A stretch of DNA of 64,000 nucleotides from an uncultured Pelagibacteraceae bacterium (lineage in GTDB: Bacteria > Pseudomonadota > Alphaproteobacteria > Pelagibacterales > Pelagibacteraceae): contig CACPMF010000008.1 in the NCBI GenBank assembly GCA_902634935.1, forward strand, positions 1 through 64,000, read 5' to 3'. Shown one piece after another: positions 9,971 to 19,111 of this stretch (its first letter is position 1; each line of letters begins with the position of its first letter). The notes beneath the pieces were generated by a model, which saw only the letters and a program-made list of their open reading frames with translations, was not told where the DNA came from and did no database searches. The position numbers were made by a program, and so were the translations under genes.

Positions 9971-11065
9971 TTAATTTTTGAGTTGTTTTGGATGGTTCTC
10001 TAGTCTTTCAACATTTTCAGTTTTTATAGCTTTTTCTATTTGTTCAGGATCTTTAATGTTTTCTAGTGTTCTTGTAATTGATCTTGCGTCCGTTCCAAAT
10101 TTATCAACTACAGTCATTGCTTCTTCTAATTTTTTTCTAAGTGAGATTATATTATCAAAATGTTTAGCAAATCTTGTACTTATTGTTTTTAAATGATTAT
10201 AAATTTCAGTTGCACCCTTTTGAACTTTAAGAGATTGAAAACCCATATGTAGAGATTGAAGATATGCTGAGAGTGTATTTGGTCCACAAATTACAACTTT
10301 ATATTTTTTCATTATTTCTTGAGTTAATAACTCTTTAGTACTTGGATCTTGATATTCAGTTAACTCTTTATACAAACTTTCGGTAGGAGCATATACAATT
10401 GCAAAATCTGTTGTTTTCGGTGGAACAATATATTTTTCATTCACACTTTTTGCTTTTGCTTTAAATGCGGATGCTAGTTTTGTTTTGGCATCTGCGACTG
10501 CTTTTTTGTCATCTGCATCATAACCATCTGTAATTGCTTTATATTTTTCAACTGGAAAATGGGAATCTACTGGAACCAAAACATCTCCTTGAAGTTTAAT
10601 TGCAAATTCAACATTCTCGCTAGTACTCTCCTTCATCTTCACATTTGTCATAAATTGTGAGGCTGGCAATAAATCTTTTATCAAAGCATCCAAACTAAAT
10701 TCTGCCAAAACTCCATATTTCTTCACACCTGCTAAGATTTTAGTTATTCCTTCTTGGCTTTGATTTAATAATTGTACTTGCTGGTTAAAATTTCCAACTT
10801 TTTCATCCACTTTTGTTAGTGCTTCGGTCATGTCTTTTGTAACACCAGTTGACAGGTTATTAAATGAGGTCGACATTGCACCAAGTGAGCTATTAATAGT
10901 AGAATTAAGCGTATCTTTTAAACTTGAAATTTCTGATTTTAGATTTGCAATTTCTTCTGCTTCCTTTTTTTCATCTTTTTTTTGGTTAGATTTCAAATTT
11001 ATGAACAGTATTGCTAAAGCAACACCAAATATCAAAACTAGAATAATTAATAAAATTACATCCAT
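9971..11065 (-). CDS. rmuC: DNA recombination protein RmuC
   Basis: N-terminal TM and coiled coil, then VPVDSHFPVEKYKAI and TTDFAIVYAPTESLYKE. Confidence 0.9.
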   Translation of the reverse strand: MDVILLIILVLIFGVALAILFINLKSNQKKDEKKEAEEIANLKSEISSLKDTLNSTINSSLGAMSTSFNNLSTGVTKDMTEALTKVDEKVGNFNQQVQLLNQSQEGITKILAGVKKYGVLAEFSLDALIKDLLPASQFMTNVKMKESTSENVEFAIKLQGDVLVPVDSHFPVEKYKAITDGYDADDKKAVADAKTKLASAFKAKAKSVNEKYIVPPKTTDFAIVYAPTESLYKELTEYQDPSTKELLTQEIMKKYKVVICGPNTLSAYLQSLHMGFQSLKVQKGATEIYNHLKTISTRFAKHFDNIISLRKKLEEAMTVVDKFGTDARSITRTLENIKDPEQIEKAIKTENVERLENHPKQLKN

Positions 11066-11103
11066 GATTCGTAAGTAGTTATTAATAATAAGACTAAAGT
11101 TTT

Positions 11104-11781
11104 TTATTTTGAAATCAAATTAATAACTTTTTTAATTCCCTTAATTTTCACACTTTTTTTGGATATCATTAAACAAGCTTGAGATTTTAAAATTTCACCA
11201 TCTTTAAGAATTCTAAGATTATTGGCCCTTAAAGTTTCACCAGTTGAAGTTATGTCCGTTATGATTTCAGAAGATCCTGTAAATGGATAAATTTCCGTTG
11301 CGCCAAGACTTTTAACTAACTTAAATTGAGTTACACCTCTTTGAAATAGAAATTCCCTGGTTAAGTTAGGATATTTAGTTGCAACTCTTAATCTACTTTT
11401 CTTTTTATCTTTAAACTCAAAAGCTATTTCTTCTAAATCAGCTAATGTCTGAACATCAATCCAATCATTAGGTATGGCTATTACCAGTGTTGCATCACCA
11501 AAGTTATATATTTTTTTAACTAAGATTTGTTTTTGAATATTAATTTCACTTTCTTTCAATAAATCATAACCTGAAAAACCAATATCTAAGGATCCATCTC
11601 CTAATCTTTCCACGATCTCTCTTGCATGTAGGTAGGTAACATTGATATTTTTAAATCCTTTAATGTATCCAAATAAATCTCTCTCTCCCCGTTCAGATAA
11701 AAGTTTTAATTTGTTTTTTGAAAAAACATTTAAAACATCTTTTCTTAGTCTTCCCTTGCTTGGTATTCCAATATTAATCAT
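11104..11781 (-). CDS. hisG: ATP phosphoribosyltransferase, short form
   Basis: INIGIPSKGRLRKDV, LGDGSLDIGFSGYDLL, GATEIYPFTGSSEIITDITSTGETLRANNL; 225 aa, next to hisZ. Confidence 0.95.
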   Translation of the reverse strand: MINIGIPSKGRLRKDVLNVFSKNKLKLLSERGERDLFGYIKGFKNINVTYLHAREIVERLGDGSLDIGFSGYDLLKESEINIQKQILVKKIYNFGDATLVIAIPNDWIDVQTLADLEEIAFEFKDKKKSRLRVATKYPNLTREFLFQRGVTQFKLVKSLGATEIYPFTGSSEIITDITSTGETLRANNLRILKDGEILKSQACLMISKKSVKIKGIKKVINLISK

Positions 11782-12826
11782 TTAAATTTATTGCAGCTCC
11801 TACCGCTGGTATTTTTTTGTTTGATCCAAGATCTCCAATTAAATTATCGTACCTACCACCATTGATAATATTTATATTTTTAGATTTTTTTTTAATTTCA
11901 ATTTTAAATACAAGGCCAGTATAGTATTCCAGTTGCCTTCCAAATGAAGCTGAATATCTAATATTTAATTTTGAGACTTTGTTTTTAGTTATTGGAAAAT
12001 AGTTATTCTCAACTCGTAAATTAATTTTATTTTTTTTAAAAAAATAATTTAATTTATTTGCTGCTTGATCTATTGAGCAATTTATTTTGAGAAATTTTTT
12101 AATGATTTTTGCAACATTTTTTCCTTTTTTTGCTCTTCTTGGATCTTTTATTTTATTATTAAACCTTTCTAAAATTTCATTAACAGATCTTCCCGCAATC
12201 ATCTTGTATTGCGCTTGCTTAAGCATTTGTTGATATCTTTTTTTATCAATCTCAACAATTGTTGGATCAACATCGGAATTTGTTTCCAATCTTTTTAACA
12301 ATTCATTAAAATAATTTTCTCTCCAAAAATGTCTTTGAAGTCTTAATCTCCATCTCTTTGGTATATCCAATTTATTTAAAAGCAGCTTAAATATCTCTAC
12401 ATTGCCGATAGTGAGACTTCCTGAAGTATAATCAATTTTTGATAAAGATTTAATAGCAGTTTCTATAATTTTTTTATCGTCTTCTTTTTCTTTTTTAGAA
12501 CCAATGATTTCAAATCCGATCTGATTTCTTATTATAGGATCTGTTCTATTCAAGGTTTTCCTAAATGCTTGACCATTATAAAATACTTTTCTGGTACCTT
12601 TTACTTTATCGTTTAAATACTTTAAACAAGATGCAATTGTTAAGTCAGGTCTTAAACAAAGTTCATTTCCATTTTGATCGTTAAAAGAAAATATAAATCT
12701 TCTAAAACTTTCGCCTGATCTTTCAACTATGTGATTAGTTTCAATAACAGAATCAAGTTCTATATGATTAAATCCTTTTGATTTTACAGATTTAAGAATC
12801 TTTTCAGATAAGTTTTTTGATTTCAT
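11774..12826 (-). CDS. hisZ: ATP phosphoribosyltransferase regulatory subunit HisZ
   Basis: HisRS-like class II core (LRPDLTIASCLKYL, FEIIGS, GGRYDNLIGDLG) without an anticodon-binding domain; overlaps hisG. Confidence 0.9.
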   Translation of the reverse strand: MKSKNLSEKILKSVKSKGFNHIELDSVIETNHIVERSGESFRRFIFSFNDQNGNELCLRPDLTIASCLKYLNDKVKGTRKVFYNGQAFRKTLNRTDPIIRNQIGFEIIGSKKEKEDDKKIIETAIKSLSKIDYTSGSLTIGNVEIFKLLLNKLDIPKRWRLRLQRHFWRENYFNELLKRLETNSDVDPTIVEIDKKRYQQMLKQAQYKMIAGRSVNEILERFNNKIKDPRRAKKGKNVAKIIKKFLKINCSIDQAANKLNYFFKKNKINLRVENNYFPITKNKVSKLNIRYSASFGRQLEYYTGLVFKIEIKKKSKNINIINGGRYDNLIGDLGSNKKIPAVGAAINLND

Positions 12827-14192
12827 TTATAAGTTCATCTCTTCTTATTGATAGCTGATCATTTTCTTTTAAAGAATTTAGTTTTTTTATTGTTAGCTTT
12901 TCATCTTTGAGTTCATTTTCACCACAAATAATTGCTATATCTAATTTTTTTCTATCGGCATACTGAAGTTGTTTTTTAAGATTTTTATTTTGATCTAAAT
13001 ATATTTCTGCAGGAATATCATTGTTTCTTAATTCATTAACTATTTCATAATATTTTTTGATAAAATTTTTATCTAAAATACATACTAGTACTGGTTTAGT
13101 TTTATTTACTTTAATTTTTCCTAATTGATTTATAGCGTATAAAAGTCTGTCTATTCCTATAGACATTCCACTTCCTTTATAATCGGCACCTTTAAATCTT
13201 GCGATTAAGTTGTCATAGCGTCCACCACTTGCAACACTACCAATATTTATTTCTTTACCTTTTGCATTTGTTACTTTGAAGTTTAAATTAGTCTCAACTA
13301 AGAACCCTGTATAGTAGCTAAGTCCCCTGATTTTTGTAACATCAATGCTAATAGAATCTTGATTATTTCCATAAGACAATATCTCAAATAGTTCTTCTAA
13401 TTCATTAATACCTTCAGCTGATAAATCATTTTTTAGATTTGATTTTAAATCTTTTATCTCTTTTAAATTAAGAAAGTTTATTATTTCTGAAACTTGGTTA
13501 TCAGATAATTCACAACCTTTTGTAAAAGCACCAGATTGATCTTTTCTTCCAGTTTTTAATAATTCCTCTACTCCATTTATTCCTAACCTATCTAATTTAT
13601 CTATAGACTTTAAGACCTTGTATTGCTTATCTTCTTCAATTTTAAGTTCATTAATTAAACCTTGTAAGATTTTTTTATTTGAAACATTTATTGTGAATTG
13701 ATCTTTGGTAAGTCCAATTTTTTTAAATGACTCGCTGATAATATTACATATTTCTGCATCAGCCTGTGATGGGTTTACATCTCCAATTATATCTGCATCT
13801 AACTGAGCAAATGAACGGAACCTTGCGCTATCTGCCTTTTCTTGTCTAAATACATTTCCATAAGCAAACCTTTTATAAGGAAATACTAAATCTCTAAAAT
13901 TCTCTGCACAAAAGCGAGCTAAAGGAGCACTTAAATCATATCTTAATGTTAAAGACTCTTTTTCATTCACAAATGAAAAAACATCACTCATAGGATTGTT
14001 TTCGTCTTCTGCTAGAAATGATCCTACATTTTCGCTCTTTTCAAATTCTGGGGTCTCTAATTGCTCGAAACTATAATTAATAAATACGTCTTTTATAGTA
14101 TCTACTAATTTATTCTTAAGATTTAGTTCTTCGCCCCAACGATCTTTGAAACCTTTAGGTAAAGAGGCTTGAAGTTTTTTTTCTTTATTCAT
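12804..14192 (-). CDS. hisS: histidyl-tRNA synthetase (start trimmed to internal ATG, MNKEKKLQASLPKGFKDRWGEE)
   Basis: LRYDLSAPLARFCAEN, FRQEKADSARFRSFAQLDADIIG, GLSYYTGFLVE, SGGRYDNLIARF; the longer ORF start at 14258 runs through tRNA-His. Confidence 0.94.
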   Translation of the reverse strand: MNKEKKLQASLPKGFKDRWGEELNLKNKLVDTIKDVFINYSFEQLETPEFEKSENVGSFLAEDENNPMSDVFSFVNEKESLTLRYDLSAPLARFCAENFRDLVFPYKRFAYGNVFRQEKADSARFRSFAQLDADIIGDVNPSQADAEICNIISESFKKIGLTKDQFTINVSNKKILQGLINELKIEEDKQYKVLKSIDKLDRLGINGVEELLKTGRKDQSGAFTKGCELSDNQVSEIINFLNLKEIKDLKSNLKNDLSAEGINELEELFEILSYGNNQDSISIDVTKIRGLSYYTGFLVETNLNFKVTNAKGKEINIGSVASGGRYDNLIARFKGADYKGSGMSIGIDRLLYAINQLGKIKVNKTKPVLVCILDKNFIKKYYEIVNELRNNDIPAEIYLDQNKNLKKQLQYADRKKLDIAIICGENELKDEKLTIKKLNSLKENDQLSIRRDELINEIKKLI

Positions 14193-14196
14193 TTTT

Positions 14197-14273
14197 TGGT
14201 ACACGGGGACAGATTCGAACTGTCGACCTTCGGTTCCACAAACCGCTGCTCTAACCAACTGAGCTACCCGTGC
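14197..14273 (-). tRNA. tRNA-His (GTG)
   Basis: Reverse complement GCACGGGTAGCTCAGTTGGTTAGAGCAGCGGTTTGTGGAACCGAAGGTCGACAGTTCGAATCTGTCCCCGTGTACCA; full cloverleaf, anticodon GTG, encoded CCA. Confidence 0.95.
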
Positions 14274-14413
14274 TCCTTTTTATTGTTTTATACTAATTGT
14301 GGAAAAAATTAAATTTATAAATAATTAAATATCTAGCGTGCAGCCAGCATGAAAATGATGTCTGTGTGTACTTCTGAATGTTCCAATTTTTTTAATCATC
14401 GATGAGTGGTTTA

Positions 14414-14488
14414 GCATTTTAAATCTAAAATGCAATACTGAATTGTATAGGAATAAAAATGCTAATTTAGCAATCTACCCCTATACAA
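14414..14488. other. candidate structured intergenic RNA element
   Basis: Hairpin GCATTTT(14414-14420)/AAAATGC(14427-14433), then 9-bp perfect stem TTGTATAGG(14443-14451)/CCTATACAA(14480-14488) enclosing hairpin TGCTA(14460-14464)/TAGCA(14468-14472). Confidence 0.4.
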
Positions 14489-14510
14489 ATGTTTTAAATG
14501 AAATAAATTT

Positions 14511-14723
14511 TTAAGAAATTTTCTTTAAATTTACTGCGCTTGGACCTTTGTCTCCGTCCTGAATTTCGAATTCTATTGCATCATTTTCATTCAAAAAACG
14601 AAGTCCTGCTTCACGAACTGCGCTCGCATGAACGAAACAATCCTTTTCACCGTCTTCTCTTTCTATAAAACCGTAGCCCTTCTTACCGTTGAACCACTTA
14701 ACTTTACCTTTTAATGTACTCAT
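14511..14723 (-). CDS. cspA: cold-shock domain protein
   Basis: [31 protein letters not shown] (RNP1/RNP2); 70 aa. Confidence 0.95.
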   Translation of the reverse strand: MSTLKGKVKWFNGKKGYGFIEREDGEKDCFVHASAVREAGLRFLNENDAIEFEIQDGDKGPSAVNLKKIS

Positions 14724-14756
14724 ACTTATATTTTACTCTTTCTTATTAGTTTATTT

Positions 14757-14786
14757 ACTCGCTAATTAAATTAGCAGTCGCTGAGT
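14757..14786 (-). promoter_or_regulatory. possible 5' UTR hairpin of the cold-shock gene
   Basis: GCTAAT/ATTAGC inverted repeat (14761-14766/14770-14775) with an ACTC...GAGT outer flank, 38-66 nt upstream of the start codon. Confidence 0.3.
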
Positions 14787-14852
14787 ATAAGAAATTGCCA
14801 GATATAGCAAGATTATATTTGGTCTGGATTTATTTATTTTACCACCAAGATG

Positions 14853-14928
14853 TGGTGGCTTCGGCGGGACTCGAACCAGCGACACAAGCCTTTTCAGGGC
14901 TCTGCTCTACCACCTGAGCTACGAAGCC
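14853..14928 (-). tRNA. tRNA-Phe (GAA)
   Basis: Reverse complement GGCTTCGTAGCTCAGGTGGTAGAGCAGAGCCCTGAAAAGGCTTGTGTCGCTGGTTCGAGTCCCGCCGAAGCCACCA. Confidence 0.96.
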
Positions 14929-14934
14929 ATCATT

Positions 14935-15150
14935 TTAAGATCTAAAAATTATCCTACCTTTAGATAAATCGTAGGGACTAACTTCTAATTTTACTCTGTC
15001 TCCTTGTAAAACTCTGATACGGTTTTTTCTAAGTTTTCCAGCTGTATGTGCAGTTACATTATGTCCGTTATCAAGTTTGACCCTGAACATAGCGTTTGGA
15101 AGTAAGTCGGTTACCACTCCCTCAAACTCTAACGTATCTTGTTTTCCCAA
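14935..15150 (-). CDS. infA: translation initiation factor IF-1
   Basis: [67 protein letters not shown]. Confidence 0.97.
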   Translation of the reverse strand: MGKQDTLEFEGVVTDLLPNAMFRVKLDNGHNVTAHTAGKLRKNRIRVLQGDRVKLEVSPYDLSKGRIIFRS

Positions 15151-16416
15151 TTATTTACCTTTCATTCTAGATCTAATACTTTGAGCATGATTATCTAGAT
15201 CTTCATACTCAGCGAGATGTGTAGCGGATTCTCCTAATTTCTCAATACCTTTTTTTGTAAGAGTTATATGGCTAATTTTTTTATAAAACTCACTTGAGTT
15301 TAATCCAGATGAAAACTTTGCAGAACCTAAGGTTGGTAAAACATGGTTAGTACCAACATTATAATCTGAAACAGCCATTGGAGAATATTTTCCAATCATA
15401 ATACTTCCTGCATTATAAATTTGATTTAGATACTTTTTATAATTAGACACGTTAATTTCTAAGTGCTCAGGAGCTACTTCATTAATCGCTTCTATTATTT
15501 GCTTATCAGTTTGAGCTAATACAATTAATCCATTATTTTTCAAACTTTTTAATACAACAGTCTTTCTCTGAACTTTTTGTATCCTGCCTTTAATTTCAAG
15601 ATTAAATTTATTTACTAATTCTTTATCTTTTGTAATTAAAATACATTGTGAGTTAACGTCATGCTCTGCTTGACCAATCATAGATGTTATGACTTCATTT
15701 AGATCAGTTTTTCCATCTGCTAATACACAAATTTCACTAGGACCAGCTACCATTCCTTCTGTCCCAACATCACCAAACACCTCACGTTTGCTTCTTGCAA
15801 CATATATATTTCCAGGCCCAACAATTTTGTTTACTTTTTGAATATATGCTAAACTTGCTATAGCTTGTGCCCCGCCCATTGAATAAATTTCCTTAATTCC
15901 AACTTTTTTAGCTGCATAAAGAACAGCTGGATTAAGTTTTCCATTAAGTTTTGGGTTAGCTAAAACAATTCTTTTAACACCTGAAATTTTTGCAGGCACT
16001 GCATTCATTAGTAATGTAGATGGTAAATTAGCTGGAACATAAATTCCCACTGACTGTAAAGGCACATGCTTATATTCAAGTTTATTTTTTAAATTATCTA
16101 CATACTTAATATCTTTTGGTTTTTGCAGTGAATGAAAGTTAAAAATTCTATTATAGGCTAAATCGATACTTTTTTTAATCTTTGGGTCTAATGCTCTTAT
16201 TGACTTGTTTACTTTATTCTTTGAAGGAACTATCTCTGTATTTTTACTAAATTTTTTCTCATACTTTAAAAGAGCCTTTTTCCCATTTTTTCTTATATCT
16301 TTTATAATTTTTGGGACAATTGAAGTATCTACCTCTTTTCCAGATCTTCTTTTATCTAAAAAAGATATTAATTCTCGTTTATAATTTTTTTTCTTACAAT
16401 TAATTACTTTTATCAT
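15151..16416 (-). CDS. hisD: histidinol dehydrogenase
   Basis: VPLQSVGIYVPANLPSTLLMNAVPAKISGVKRI, GPGNIYVARSKREVFG, GPSEICVLAD, QAEHD, HLEI. Confidence 0.97.
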   Translation of the reverse strand: MIKVINCKKKNYKRELISFLDKRRSGKEVDTSIVPKIIKDIRKNGKKALLKYEKKFSKNTEIVPSKNKVNKSIRALDPKIKKSIDLAYNRIFNFHSLQKPKDIKYVDNLKNKLEYKHVPLQSVGIYVPANLPSTLLMNAVPAKISGVKRIVLANPKLNGKLNPAVLYAAKKVGIKEIYSMGGAQAIASLAYIQKVNKIVGPGNIYVARSKREVFGDVGTEGMVAGPSEICVLADGKTDLNEVITSMIGQAEHDVNSQCILITKDKELVNKFNLEIKGRIQKVQRKTVVLKSLKNNGLIVLAQTDKQIIEAINEVAPEHLEINVSNYKKYLNQIYNAGSIMIGKYSPMAVSDYNVGTNHVLPTLGSAKFSSGLNSSEFYKKISHITLTKKGIEKLGESATHLAEYEDLDNHAQSIRSRMKGK

Positions 16417-16807
16417 TCTCTATTTTTTGATCTTCCAATACTGCCTCTATAATTTCAGAAGTGAGTGTTATAAATCTATTTTTTGAAAATAATAGGGTTA
16501 TTTCAAAATTATGTTCTCTTTTAAATAAATCTATTGCTAACAATTCAAGTTCTGTTTCTGGTTCATTTTGATCAATGTTTTTTGATTTAGTGGATTGAAC
16601 AAATTCAAATTTTATGATGCTATTTATTATTTTGTTATCATCTTCATTTTCTCTATCTTTTCTTAAAATTGAAATGAGAAATATTTTATTTGATGGAAGA
16701 TATTTAATATCTGATATTTTAACTTTACCTTCCGAGCAACATGCAGATATCATTTGAAGATCTTCTGGAGATTGAGCAATAATTTTTTTTAAGAACTTTT
16801 TATCCAT
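16400..16807 (-). CDS. DUF2948 family protein
   Basis: LKKIIAQSPEDLQMISACCSEGKVKISDIKYLPSNKIFLISI...; gene order murA-DUF2948-hisD typical of alphaproteobacteria. Confidence 0.78.
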   Translation of the reverse strand: MDKKFLKKIIAQSPEDLQMISACCSEGKVKISDIKYLPSNKIFLISILRKDRENEDDNKIINSIIKFEFVQSTKSKNIDQNEPETELELLAIDLFKREHNFEITLLFSKNRFITLTSEIIEAVLEDQKIENDKSN

Positions 16808-18069
16808 TAAGATAATCTTTTTATTCTAACCCCAATTTTTTTCAGTTTATTTTCAATCTTTTCATATCCTCTATCTAAATGATATATTCTATTAATTACT
16901 GACCGCCCCTTTGAAATAATTGCAGCTAAAACTAAAGCAACCGAAGCTCTTAAGTCGCTGGACATTAACTCTGCTCCTATAAATTCTGTATTACCCTCAA
17001 TAGTAGCTTTGTTATCTTTTATAACTATTTTTGCGCCTAATCTTCTTAACTCAGCAACATGCATAAATCTATTTTCAAAAATACTTTCAGTTATCGAACT
17101 TCTTCCATTGGCTTTGCACATCAAAACCATAAACTGTGCTTGTAAATCAGTTGGAAAATTTGGATATTCTTTTGTGACTATACTATTTATACTTTTAATT
17201 TTTTGTGGTCCTTTAATCTTTATTTCATTTTTACTCGTCTTAATTTTTGCACCAGATCTTTTTAATAGATTTAATTCTGTCTGGATCAATTTTGGATTAA
17301 AGTTTTTAATTGTCAGATCACCTTTTGTTAAAGTTGCCGCAACACAAAAAGTTCCTGTTTCTATTCTGTCTCCCATTACAGAATAACTGGTAGAGTTCAA
17401 AGAATTTACACCAATTATTTGACAAGTCCTTTTTCCAATCCATTTTATATTTGCACCTGCTGACTTAAGAAAATTTGTTAGATCCTTTATTTCAGGTTCA
17501 ATCGCACAATTTTTTAATGTAGTTTTTCCTTGTGCTAGAGTGGCTGCAATAATTGAATTTTCTGTTGCTCCAACACTAATTTTCGAAAATTTAATCATAG
17601 TACCCTTTAGTTTCCCTTTTGAACTTGCATAAATATATCCTTTTTTAATTTCATATTTCATTCCAAGTTTTTTAAGTGCACTTAAATGAAAATTTACTGG
17701 TCTTGCTCCGATTAAGCATCCTCCTGGTAATGATGTTATGGATTTATGATATTTTGAAATTAAAGGTCCTAAAACCAATATACCTGCTCTCATGGTTTTA
17801 ACTAGCGAGTAAGAAGCAAAATAATTTTGCTTTTTTGTTTTATAAATTTTTACAGTTTTTTTATTTTTTGAGAATTTAATTTTTGAGCCAAGAGACTTTA
17901 GAAGATTTAACATTGTATCTATATCTCTAACCCTTGGAAGATTTTCTATAACCACAGGTTTATCAAATAATAATGTTGAAGCTAAAATTGGTAATGCTGC
18001 ATTTTTTGAACCACTGATTGAGACTTGTCCCTTGACTTTACAAGGACCCGTAATCAAAAACTTGTCCAT
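16807..18069 (-). CDS. murA: UDP-N-acetylglucosamine 1-carboxyvinyltransferase
   Basis: GQVSISGSKNAALPILASTLL, PGGCLIGARPVNFHL, GDRIETGTFCVAA, TEYPNFPTDLQAQFM-like motif. Confidence 0.97.
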   Translation of the reverse strand: MDKFLITGPCKVKGQVSISGSKNAALPILASTLLFDKPVVIENLPRVRDIDTMLNLLKSLGSKIKFSKNKKTVKIYKTKKQNYFASYSLVKTMRAGILVLGPLISKYHKSITSLPGGCLIGARPVNFHLSALKKLGMKYEIKKGYIYASSKGKLKGTMIKFSKISVGATENSIIAATLAQGKTTLKNCAIEPEIKDLTNFLKSAGANIKWIGKRTCQIIGVNSLNSTSYSVMGDRIETGTFCVAATLTKGDLTIKNFNPKLIQTELNLLKRSGAKIKTSKNEIKIKGPQKIKSINSIVTKEYPNFPTDLQAQFMVLMCKANGRSSITESIFENRFMHVAELRRLGAKIVIKDNKATIEGNTEFIGAELMSSDLRASVALVLAAIISKGRSVINRIYHLDRGYEKIENKLKKIGVRIKRLS

Positions 18070-18070
18070 T

Positions 18071-18628
18071 TTATTTTATTTTTGCGACCTGAATAGTTGT
18101 TTGACCCTGATATTTTCCGTTCTTAGATTTATATGTAGTTTCTGGTTCTGTCTCTGATTTAAAAAATAAAAACTGAGCTATTCCTTCATTAGAATAAATT
18201 TTTGCAGGATTAGGTGTTGTATTACTTAGCTCTATGACAATATTGCCTTCAAACTCATTTTCAATTGGAGTTACATTACAAATAATACCAGTCCTAGCGT
18301 AAGTACTTTTTCCAACACAAATACAAAGAACATCTTTTGGAATTCTAAAATATTCAACTGTTTTTGCTAAAACAAAAGAATTAGGTGGAATTATGCAATA
18401 AGGACCTTTTCTTTCAATAAAATTATCATCTGAAAAGTTTTTAGGGTCTACTAAAGAACTATTTACATTTGTAAAAATTCTATATTCATCTGAAATTCTA
18501 ACATCATAACCCATGCTACTTAATCCATAAGATATTTTTCCCTCAGAAACTTGATGATCTAAAAACGGTTCGATCATATTGTGTTCTTTACACATTTTCT
18601 TAATCCAAGTATCGGGCTGAATGGACAT
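18071..18628 (-). CDS. dcd: dCTP deaminase
   Basis: [49 protein letters not shown]. Confidence 0.95.
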   Translation of the reverse strand: MSIQPDTWIKKMCKEHNMIEPFLDHQVSEGKISYGLSSMGYDVRISDEYRIFTNVNSSLVDPKNFSDDNFIERKGPYCIIPPNSFVLAKTVEYFRIPKDVLCICVGKSTYARTGIICNVTPIENEFEGNIVIELSNTTPNPAKIYSNEGIAQFLFFKSETEPETTYKSKNGKYQGQTTIQVAKIK

Positions 18629-18630
18629 GT

Positions 18631-18735
18631 CTATTTATTATTTTTCTTTTGTTTCTTTTGAAAAATTTTTCTCTTTTTTAAATTCTTTTTTAATGCAATT
18701 TCAAGTTTACTAAGCTTATCCTTCTTAGAATTCAT
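18631..18735 (-). CDS. short basic ORF, 34 aa ([34 protein letters not shown])
   Basis: ATG-to-stop ORF read directly from the minus strand, tightly packed between dcd and the 65-aa ORF; below the supplied ORF-track cutoff. Confidence 0.45.
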   Translation of the reverse strand: MNSKKDKLSKLEIALKKNLKKRKIFQKKQKKNNK

Positions 18736-18739
18736 TGAA

Positions 18740-18937
18740 TTACTTTTTATCAGGATTTGTAAGATGATCTAAAGTTATAACTTGGTCTATAGGAATTGTT
18801 TTATCTTCTTCTTTTTTTACTTCTCCATGCTTTGCTTGTTTTTTAGCTCTTTTTTCAGCAAGCTTCTTTTCTCTTTTAGCTTGCTTCTCCATAGCTTTTG
18901 CGCCTCGAGTAGATTTATAGTCGTAGTGAATTCCCAT
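18740..18937 (-). CDS. small charged conserved hypothetical protein (65 aa)
   Basis: MGIHYDYKSTRGAKAMEKQAKREKKLAEKRAKKQAKHG...; same strand and tight spacing with neighbours. Confidence 0.65.
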   Translation of the reverse strand: MGIHYDYKSTRGAKAMEKQAKREKKLAEKRAKKQAKHGEVKKEEDKTIPIDQVITLDHLTNPDKK

Positions 18938-19034
18938 AGCATTTCCTTAAGAATAGATATAACTCATTTTTGGAAAAAATTAAGGCAATAATTTGAAAAA
19001 ATTAATTTTATACACTAAATTTAAAATAGAATTA

Positions 19035-19108
19035 GCCCCTATAGTTAAATGGTATAACACATCCATGGTAAGGATGAGTTTCCAGTTCAATTCTGGGTGG
19101 GGGCACCA
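19035..19108 (+). tRNA. tRNA-Thr (GGT)
   Basis: GCCCCTATAGTTAAATGGTATAACACATCCATGGTAAGGATGAGTTTCCAGTTCAATTCTGGGTGGGGGCACCA. Confidence 0.95.
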
Positions 19109-19111
19109 GAA

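Noticed and set aside
14193-14258. N-terminal extension of the hisS ORF (MVRAAVCGTEGRQFESVPVYQK)
   Set aside because: It is the translation of the tRNA-His gene; the true start is the ATG at 14192.
17009-17386. 125-aa plus-strand ORF
   Set aside because: Antisense to murA; hydrophobic translation typical of complementary-strand artefacts.
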